Assembly (NCBI GenBank): GCA_024529925.1
Contig: JAFEUB010000959.1
Coordinates: 1,171,001 to 1,235,000, forward strand
Source: Ophthalmolycus amberensis
Taxonomy: Eukaryota > Chordata > Actinopteri > Perciformes > Zoarcidae
Reading direction: 5' to 3'
Length of the DNA: 64,000 nucleotides
Made by a program: the position numbers and the translations under genes. A model generated the notes under the pieces. The model was not told the origin of the DNA. It worked only from the letters and a program-made list of their open reading frames with translations, and did no database searches. Shown piece after piece: positions 57,310 to 64,000 of this stretch. Each line of letters opens with the position of its first letter. The stretch's first letter is position 1.

Positions 57310-57678
57310 TGTGACGGCCCCTGCCTCGTGTACAAGTATGGTTTTGCCACTTATTTGTCCCTGTGTCCCTGAAGGTGTCACAGGAACGCGGTTGTGGCAG
57401 ATTACTGGATGCAGAGCCCCTGTTCCCGGAGCTCTGGGGAATAAAAGCCCTGCTCCAGTGCTGCTCTGCCCTCGCTCTCCTGCTCACATGGACACATCCC
57501 TGCCAGCTTATGGCTCGGTTTTGGTTTCCTTTTGTTTCCACACTTCATCGTGCACAAATTCACATTTACATTACTGATGTACTGACTGACACATTCACAA
57601 TGGTAGCTATTTATTTACTTCCTTATAATAAATATATTTAATTTACCATCCTCCATTGTGTCCTTTCCGTATTTGTCA
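57310..57678 (+). repeat. 3' LTR of Gypsy-3 (369 bp)
   Basis: It starts TGTGACGGCC after a purine-rich atgggggt (57302-57309, polypurine-tract-like) and ends ATTTGTCA. It contains gaataaaagccctgc (polyadenylation signal near 57439). Only about 250 bp separate it from the RNase H end, so integrase has been deleted. No 5' LTR in the window. Confidence 0.65.
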
Positions 57679-57997
57679 TAACCTAGGAGCTGGGTTATGA
57701 CAATCATCGCTGTCAAAGATTTGAATAAAATTAAATAAACAAACCAAGAGTGAGAAAGTATGAATTATTTGCTCAAGTTTAAAAATGTATTGCCTCGTTT
57801 AAATGTGCCTTCCCTTCATATCAGCCCAACACAAGTGGACACAATTTTAGTAAGCTTGGACCCCCAGACCATGTTCAGACCAACTTGTGCACTGTGTGAA
57901 AAAACACAGCCCCATTTCCAACAGCAAAACACAGATTCTTCTGGAAAATAGTTCCTTTGTGATGCAATGGGCGTAATTGTCCCGTTTACCCTGTATC
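57679..57997. other. No recognisable gene
   Basis: Short AT-rich stretch. Confidence 0.5.
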
Positions 57998-58224
57998 GGG
58001 GCGATTGTGGCTCAGTGACAGAGCGGAGTCCGTGTCCTTGGGCAAGACACTTAACCCCAATTGCTCCCTTAGTCTGTGCCTGCAGTGAATGAATAGGTAT
58101 GAATGTTAGATAGTTCTGATGGGCAGGTGGCCTTGCATGGTAGCCCTGTCATCAGTGTGTGAATGATGACATGTAGTGTTGAAGGGCTTTGGGAAAACGC
58201 TATACAAGTACAGTCCATTTACCA
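57998..58224 (+). mobile_element. tRNA-derived SINE, nearly full length
   Basis: ggggcgattgtggctcagtg acagagcgg gives the tRNA-like A-box head. The B-box part is deleted. The body (ttgggcaagacacttaaccc, gatgggcaggtggcc) and the tail (cgctatacaagtacagtcca tttacc) match the minus-strand copy at 9851-10000. Confidence 0.8.
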
Positions 58225-60253
58225 ATCAATGAGACGGAGGACTTTTCGGATTTGTAAGAACCTGTCTGATAGTATGACACATTTCTAAGTTAGGCATATA
58301 AAATGAAACTCTAGCCCTCCATAAACAACACACCAATACAAAGATGTCTTCAGTCTCACAGACTTGCATTGCAATATTCCCACACAGCCTCCTTATCCAT
58401 TTCAATATGTGTAAATACAGCAGGGTCCTGACTCACATTGACTCGATCAAATACAAGTATAGGCACATTCCTGGTAGAATGTTTTTTAACATGAAGGTTT
58501 GTAATGTAGCTGTTTGCCCTGTGATTTCCAAGGATTGCTGCCGTAGTAACTTTCCAGAGTTATAAGATCCTGTCATGAATTGTTACTGAAACCAGACTTT
58601 TTCGTTTTCCAGTTAAGCAGCAGCTCATGGTATCAGAAGACAATGTTTGCATCTATTTAAAATGAGCAGTCCATTTTAGGTAGAGATGCTACGATTATGG
58701 TATTTTCTGCTAGTACTGATTGCCCATCTTCAATGAGCCATCTCGGCTGGTTCACGGTTAATACCCATCGTTTTTGTTTTTGACACTGGTATCCAAGGAC
58801 ACTACCATCTTGGAATTGTTACAAAAATGAATTGTTTTTATCATCTCTAGTGGTTATTAGCATAAAAACACAAAATTTAGATGATCCGAAAATAAGTTAT
58901 TCGATTTCCATTTAAAGCTCCTACAATGAACTCTCATTTCGTGCTGATTTTGGCGGTCCCTGTAGACCAGAGCAGTGGTGTTTCCAAGCACCAGGGTCTT
59001 TTAAGAAAACCACTCATTTTACTGCAGCAGGGTCCAACAGCCTGCCCCGATCAGTCCTGGTTCTGGTTCTCCCGTGCCTCCCTTCCCTCCAGCGAACTCA
59101 ACAATACAGCCTGGTGTCGGTGTTGGCTTAAATTGAAACTGCTTCATAATCAGTTAAAATTCCCTCACATAAACTACGTTTTAGAATATTATATTTTAAC
59201 ATATGAACATTCACGTTATAATAGGTAAATTATAACTTCAACATTGATATGTGCAAATGTGTTGAATGATAATTTTGCACTTGATAGTCAGAATGCATCA
59301 TAATGTAACTGAATGCAACCTCTGTTGGTGTTAGCTGTAAGCTCCGTTATGTAGCCAGCAGGACTGTGCTGCCCACTGGCTGCTAGTTGCTTGTCCCACA
59401 CCAGAGCAACCACATGCGAAGCTCCTGTATGGCCAGAGAACGAGTTGGGAGGCAGGACTACAGTACACACACAGCCTGAGGGTTAAACTCCAGGTGTGTA
59501 GCTTCCCCTTCCCGACCCCCCATCCCTCCACAATTGGTGCCTAGAATGCCCATCTACTGATCGACTGGTATTTCTAGTTTTGTGTTACTATAATAACATC
59601 TGGAGCATACTTTGAATCAATACATCATAAACTAATTATTAACCATCAGGACGTGTGAAGCCTGAACACATGGTAAGGTTAATGCAACTGTCAGTAGCTA
59701 AAGGTTAAGGAAAGATGGTGGAGACGAGACACGGAGCTGAAATGCTAATGTTGGAATCAAACTCTTTCTCTGGACACCCGCCCCCATCTTGCTATTTTGA
59801 CCTTGTTCACAGATCAAAAGAAGCGCTACAAAAAATGTATTTTTCATTTTGTATTGTATAATTAATATGTTTCCAGAATCACAGGCATGGATGGAAGGCA
59901 TAATAGACAACACAAATATCAGTCCATCAGAGTTGCTTCAGTACACTGAGTCAACACACTTTCAAGCAGCATTATTTGTTTTATTGAATGCTACCGTTAA
60001 ATGTCAGATGTGCCACTGCTGGTCAGGGTCTTATAGAGCATGAAGAGGGGGGAGCAGCAGCTAGCAGGGTACATACGGTATGTTGGAGGTGTTCGAAGGA
60101 GAGCTAATAATATCAGCTACAAATACTCTATGTAGCCACATATATTTGTGAACCCTGAACTAAAGTATGTGCACAGAGCAGACCTACTGCACTGTCTCAG
60201 TTTTTTCCAGGTAGATTTAGGTGTCATTTCATTCTAGTATAATATGACACTTG
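58225..60253. repeat. No gene; dispersed repeat traces
   Basis: 58676-58760 and 59288-59400 resemble 19328-19400 and 19610-19730 ('gcaggactgtgctg'), probably one old transposon family. No coding region is supportable. Confidence 0.4.
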
Positions 60254-60699
60254 TGTAAGGATTACAGATACTAGAACCCAAAAGCACAACTCTGAGGCAA
60301 GATTCAGGTATAGGTTTCTTTACTTGGTGAAGGCAGGGTCAACACCGGGAGGTCAGTCCAAACAGGCAAACAAATCCAACAAGGGGCAGGCAAAAATCCA
60401 AGGTCGAGAAAACAGGCAGACAGGGTCGGAACAGGCAGATCAGAATAGTACGATATATATAACACTGGAGAGCTTGGCAGAGACACACAAGACAATCTGG
60501 CAGAGAACAAGTGCAAGTGAAGGGACCTAAATAGTGAGGGCTAATGAGGGAATGGGCTGCAGGTGAGATGGGTGTGGAGGACCAGGTGAGGGGAATGAGA
60601 GATGATTGGGTGTTCATGGTAGGATCTGAAATGACTGGAGAGTTAGTCAAATAAGCAGACAGGATGAAAATAAACTAATATGAAGGGGAATTCGTGACA
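60254..60699 (-). mobile_element. Solo LTR (446 bp) with 5-bp target duplication
   Basis: The plus-strand termini are TGTAAGG ... CGTGACA (minus: TGTCACG ... CCTTACA), TG...CA type. The flanks are identical acttg at 60249-60253 and 60700-60704, the 5-bp duplication expected for an LTR element. On the minus strand an actatttaggtcccttcac promoter-like block and a CT/AC-rich 5' part fit a fish Gypsy LTR. No internal region remains, so it arose by recombination between two LTRs. Confidence 0.88.
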
Positions 60700-61015
60700 A
60701 CTTGCAGAGAATAAGATAATACATCACAGTGAACAGCAGGTGTGCTTTAGTCTCGGTTATACTTTTGACAAGGATGGTTCAACTCATTCTCACAGCACTT
60801 TGTGAACTAGTCATGAAATGCAATATATTGGTTCTGTTTTTTCCTTTTCGTGTCAATCAGCACAATTTCTTTTTCGGGATGACATTAAGCTAAAAAATTA
60901 GTTAAGTTTAGAAATAACAATGTTTGGGCTTAAAATAACGTGTAGGTTTAGAGAACCAGACTAAACATTAGACAACAAAACCACACCTTTTTGAAGATGT
61001 CACTTCACAACAACC
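60700..61015. other. No recognisable gene
   Basis: Spacer between the solo LTR and the hAT element. Confidence 0.5.
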
Positions 61016-61023
61016 CTTTAGGA

Positions 61024-61501
61024 CAGGGGTCTCAAACTCATTTTCACTCCGGGCCACATCAGCATCATGGGCCGGTTGTAAATGTAACTACTCGTAACAT
61101 ATTGTTAAATAACTCTCTGCATTCACAGTTTAAAGTAGTCTTCAATGTACTCACAATACATTTCCATGTCAAATCTACAGTAACCAGCCAAAGAGCTGCT
61201 TCTATGACGTGTGTTTAAGCATCTCATAATTTCGACTTTCAATCTCATCATTTTGACTTAGTATCTCATAATTTTGACTTTCTATCATAATTTTGACTTT
61301 CTATTTCATAATTTTGACTTTCTATCTCAGAATTATGACTTTCTATCATAGTTGACTTTCTATCTCATAACTTCAACTTTCCATCTCATAATTTCGACTA
61401 TGGGGATATTTTTATTATCAAGTCTAACTTAATTCTTATTTTTTTTAACTTTTTTTTTTTTTTTGCTGGCGGATTCACGGGCCGGGAGTTTGAGACCCCT
61501 G
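61024..61501. mobile_element. Non-autonomous hAT transposon (478 bp) with 8-bp target duplications
   Basis: Same 16-bp perfect termini as 7799-8475 (CAGGGGTCTCAAACTC). Identical flanks ctttagga at 61016-61023 and 61502-61509. The interior is the reverse of the first copy, with expanded 'ataattttgactttctat' repeats (61220-61400) and a long T run, and lacks about 200 bp present in the first. Confidence 0.96.
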
Positions 61502-61509
61502 CTTTAGGA

Positions 61510-61764
61510 CAGTTATGACCATTGCATAGTTACGTGGATGTGTTTCATTTGCTATCCAGTAGTTTTATTTAAGAGATTACAGTAGTGGCCTCATGGTCAT
61601 TTGAGGCATTTATATAAAAGACGGTAGATAAAATATGACTTTTATTAATTATTATATTAATTGATGACTTACAGGCAAATCAACAAGGATTTCCAAAGCT
61701 GTGCTCTGATAACACATTCATTAATTGTCCAGCTCATGGTATCAGAGGTGAAGCTGTGGACTAT
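61510..61764. other. No recognisable gene
   Basis: Spacer. Confidence 0.5.
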
Positions 61765-62034
61765 TCAATTCAATTCAATTTATTTTTGTATAGCCCAAGA
61801 TCACAAATTACAAATTTGCCTCAGGAGGGCTTTACAATATGTACACATTTGACATCCTCTTGTCCCGGGACCCTCACATCGGAACAGGAAAGAGGAAGAA
61901 ACCTGTGGGAGAGCAATAGAGGAGGGATCCCTCTCCCAGGATGGACAGAAGTGCAATAGATGTCATGTGTAGAACAGGATAGTGAATTACAACACATTCA
62001 ATGTAATTACAGCACATTCAATGTATGACAACCA

Positions 62035-62510
62035 CGGCAGGAGGCAAGACCTGGTCCAGGTATAACCCGGATACACAGGAACCTGTGAGGCGAGAAAGCA
62101 CAGAGACTCTGGTGAAGAAGCAGGTCAATAATGTGCATTAATGGTATCGGTAATATGAAAAAGTAATGTGAGTAATAATAAAAGTGATATTAGCAGTTGG
62201 AGTCAGCAGGGCCATGGTAGGAGGAAGGACCAGGGTCCAGATGAAACCATGCTCCATGGAACCTGTGAGGAGAGAAAGCACAAGGACTCCGGGGAAGAGA
62301 CAAAATCAGTACTGTGCATTAATGGTATCGGTAATAGGATTAATAATGTTAATAATGAAGATCGTAGTAGGTGTCAGCAGGGCCATGGCTGGTTGAAGAA
62401 CCAGAGTCCAGATAAAACTGCGGTCATGGGAACCTGTGAGGCGAGAAAGCACAAATACTCCGGGGAAAAAGTAAAGTTAGTAATGAGCATTAATGGGACA
62501 TCAATGCATA
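62035..62510. repeat. Tandem repeats in LINE 3' UTR, about 170-180-bp unit, three copies
   Basis: ggaacctgtgagg recurs at about 62078, 62258 and 62429, each within a longer similar block (cagcagggccatgg, gcattaatggtatcgg). Copies are diverged. Confidence 0.85.
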
Positions 62511-62629
62511 CAGACAGAGGTGAAGAAGAGGAGGAGAGAGGTGCTCAGTGTATCCTAAGGAAGTCCCCCTGTAGTTTTTGCCTATACCAGTTTGTCCATG
62601 GGCCGGTCCAAGGCAAACCAGAGCCAGCC

Positions 62630-64000
62630 CTAACTATAAGCACTATCAAAGAGGAAAGTCTTAAGCAGACTCTTAAATGTGGTGAGTGTGTCTGCCCCCC
62701 GGACTGAAACGGGAAGCTGGTTCCACAGAAGAGGTGCTTGATAACTGAAGGCTCTGGCTCCCATCCTACTTTTTAAGACTAGGAACCACAAGTAACCCTG
62801 AATTAATGGAGCGCAGCTCTCAAGTAGGGCAGTATGGTGCTATAAGCTCTTGAAGATATGATGGTGCTTGACCAATTCGGGCTTTGTAGGTAAGTAAAAG
62901 GATTTTAAATTCTATTCTAGATTTTACAGGGAGCCAGTGCAGAGAAGCTAATACAGCAGTAATATGATCTCTTTTCTTAGTTCTTGTTAGTACACGAGCT
63001 GCAGCATTCTGGATCAACTGGAGAGATTTAAGAGACTTATTAGAGCAGCCTGAAAATAAGGAATTGCAGTAATCTAGTCTAGAGGTAACAAATGCATGAA
63101 CTAATTTCTCTGCATCGCTTTGATACAGGATGTGCCTGATTTTTTAAATATTACGTAGGTGAAAAAAGGCAGTTCTAAAAATTAATTTGATCTGAGAGTT
63201 GCCAGCGCAACGCCATCTAGAGAAACTATATCATTAGATAACTGATTTCGGAGGTGTTCTGGGCCGAGTAGAAGAAGTTCAGTTTTGTCTGAGTTTAACA
63301 TCAGGAAGTTGCAGGTCATCCAGGTTTTTATGTCCTTAAGACATGCTTGCAGTTTAGTGAGCTGGTTGGTTTCATCTGGTTTGATCGATATATATAATTG
63401 AGTATCATCTGCATAACAATGAAAATTTATAGAGTGTTTTCTGATAATATTGCCTAAAGGAAGCATATATAAGGTGAACAAGATTGGTCCAAGCACAGAA
63501 CCTTGTGGAACTCCATACTTGACGTTGGTCTTCATCGAGGCTTCATCGTTTACATAAACAAACTGAGATCGATCCGATAAATAGGATCCAAACCAGTTCA
63601 GTGCAGTTCCTTTGATGCCAATATAATGTTCCAGTCTCTGCAACAGGATGTAGTGGTCTATAGTGTCGAACGCAGCACTAAGGTCTAACAGGACAAGAAC
63701 AGAGATGAGTCCTTAGTCTGATGCGATTAGAAGGTCGTTAGTTATTTTTACCAGAGCTGTCTCTGTGCTATGATGCTTTCTAAATCCTGACTGAAAATCC
63801 TCAAATAAACTATTGTTACGTAGAAAGTCACACAACTGATTTGCAACTGCTTTCTCAAGGATCTTAGAGAGGAAGGGAAGGTTAGAGATCGGTCTATACT
63901 TGGCCAACACCTCTGGATCGAGAGTGGGCTTCTTAAGAAGAGGTTTAATCACAGATACTTTGAAGGACTGTGGTACATGACCTGTTAGTAAAGACAGGTT
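62630..64000 (-). pseudogene. L2-type LINE ORF2 (reverse transcriptase), partial and frameshifted
   Basis: Minus strand, right to left. Frame 63952-63713: LAKYRPISNLPFLSKILEKA, FQSGFRKHHSTETALVKI. A stop at 63713-63715 falls where the catalytic motif A (DLSAAFDTID-type) should follow; that motif is readable in another frame. Frame 63643-63182: GTALNWFGSYLSDRSQFVYV, YGVPQGSVLGPILFTLYML, catalytic Y-A-D-D, NSDKTELLLLGPEH. After a frame change the C-terminus continues: MIQNAAARVLTRTKKRDHIT, LHWLPVKSRIEFKILLLTYK (63017 on), stopping about 62633 after F-L-F-D-S-A-Y-S. It differs from the L2-type LINE at 25191 in wording and tail, so it is a separate subfamily. Confidence 0.9.

Larger units (their letters stand above)
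61765..64000 (-). mobile_element. L2-type LINE, minus strand, continuing past the window end
   Basis: The 3' tail (attca)n at 61765-61785 on plus, a long 3' UTR with tandem repeats, and an ORF2 reading toward the right edge. Its 3' end matches the 138-bp fragment at 18393-18530. Confidence 0.9.

Overview
The window looks like a transposon-dense stretch of a ray-finned fish chromosome, with no host gene I can support. The organism is inferred from its repeats: L2-type and Rex1-like LINEs, Tx1-like and I/Nimb-like LINEs, PIF/Harbinger and hAT DNA transposons, Ty3/Gypsy remnants and a tRNA-derived SINE with the fish-typical 'tgtggctcagtg' head. This combination is characteristic of teleosts. Element family names come from recognising protein motifs by eye, not from a database search.

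Layout. 1-2562 is a tandem satellite (49-bp unit, about 52 copies) with a higher-order variant pattern. 3497-7055 is Gypsy-1, with a 183-bp 5' LTR and decayed gag-pol. 7799-8475 is a non-autonomous hAT element with perfect 8-bp target duplications; a relative in the opposite orientation lies at 61024-61501. 11354-11595 is a minisatellite inside an inverted repeat. 11596-14075 is Gypsy-2, which has lost RT and RNase H. 15028-16351 is a second hAT element carrying a Harbinger-like insert. 18535-19310 is an LTR plus leader. 24482-30590 is an hAT transposase gene split by a nearly complete L2-type LINE (25191-29055) and another repeat.

The most structured part is 34300-45418, four layers of nested transposons. 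A Harbinger element (TIRs at 34300 and 45418) was invaded by Rex1-like LINE B. LINE B was then invaded by a second Rex1-like LINE A (41491-44040) and by a 4.3-kb Harbinger element (35664-40002) that keeps 20-bp perfect TIRs, a TTA target duplication, a DDE transposase gene and a Myb-like gene. Joining the flanks of the inner Harbinger across one TTA restores continuity of the LINE B reading frame, which fixes the order of events.

46490-47850 is an I/Nimb-like LINE with RNase H. 49647-50740 is a third Rex1-like LINE. 51510-54790 holds two Tx1-like LINEs head to tail. 54795-55575 is another LINE 3' end. 56195-57678 is Gypsy-3 (RT-RNase H plus 3' LTR). 57998-58224 is a SINE, and 60254-60699 is a solo LTR with a 5-bp target duplication. 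61765-64000 is an L2-type LINE on the minus strand running off the window.

Almost all coding regions are pseudogenes with frameshifts, stops or deletions. The L2 ORF2 at 25896-28845 is closest to intact, with one extra T. How they work together: elements use one another as landing sites, and non-autonomous copies depend on transposases or reverse transcriptases made elsewhere. No new biological system is evident; the interest lies in insertion chronology, chimeric elements and intragenic repeats.
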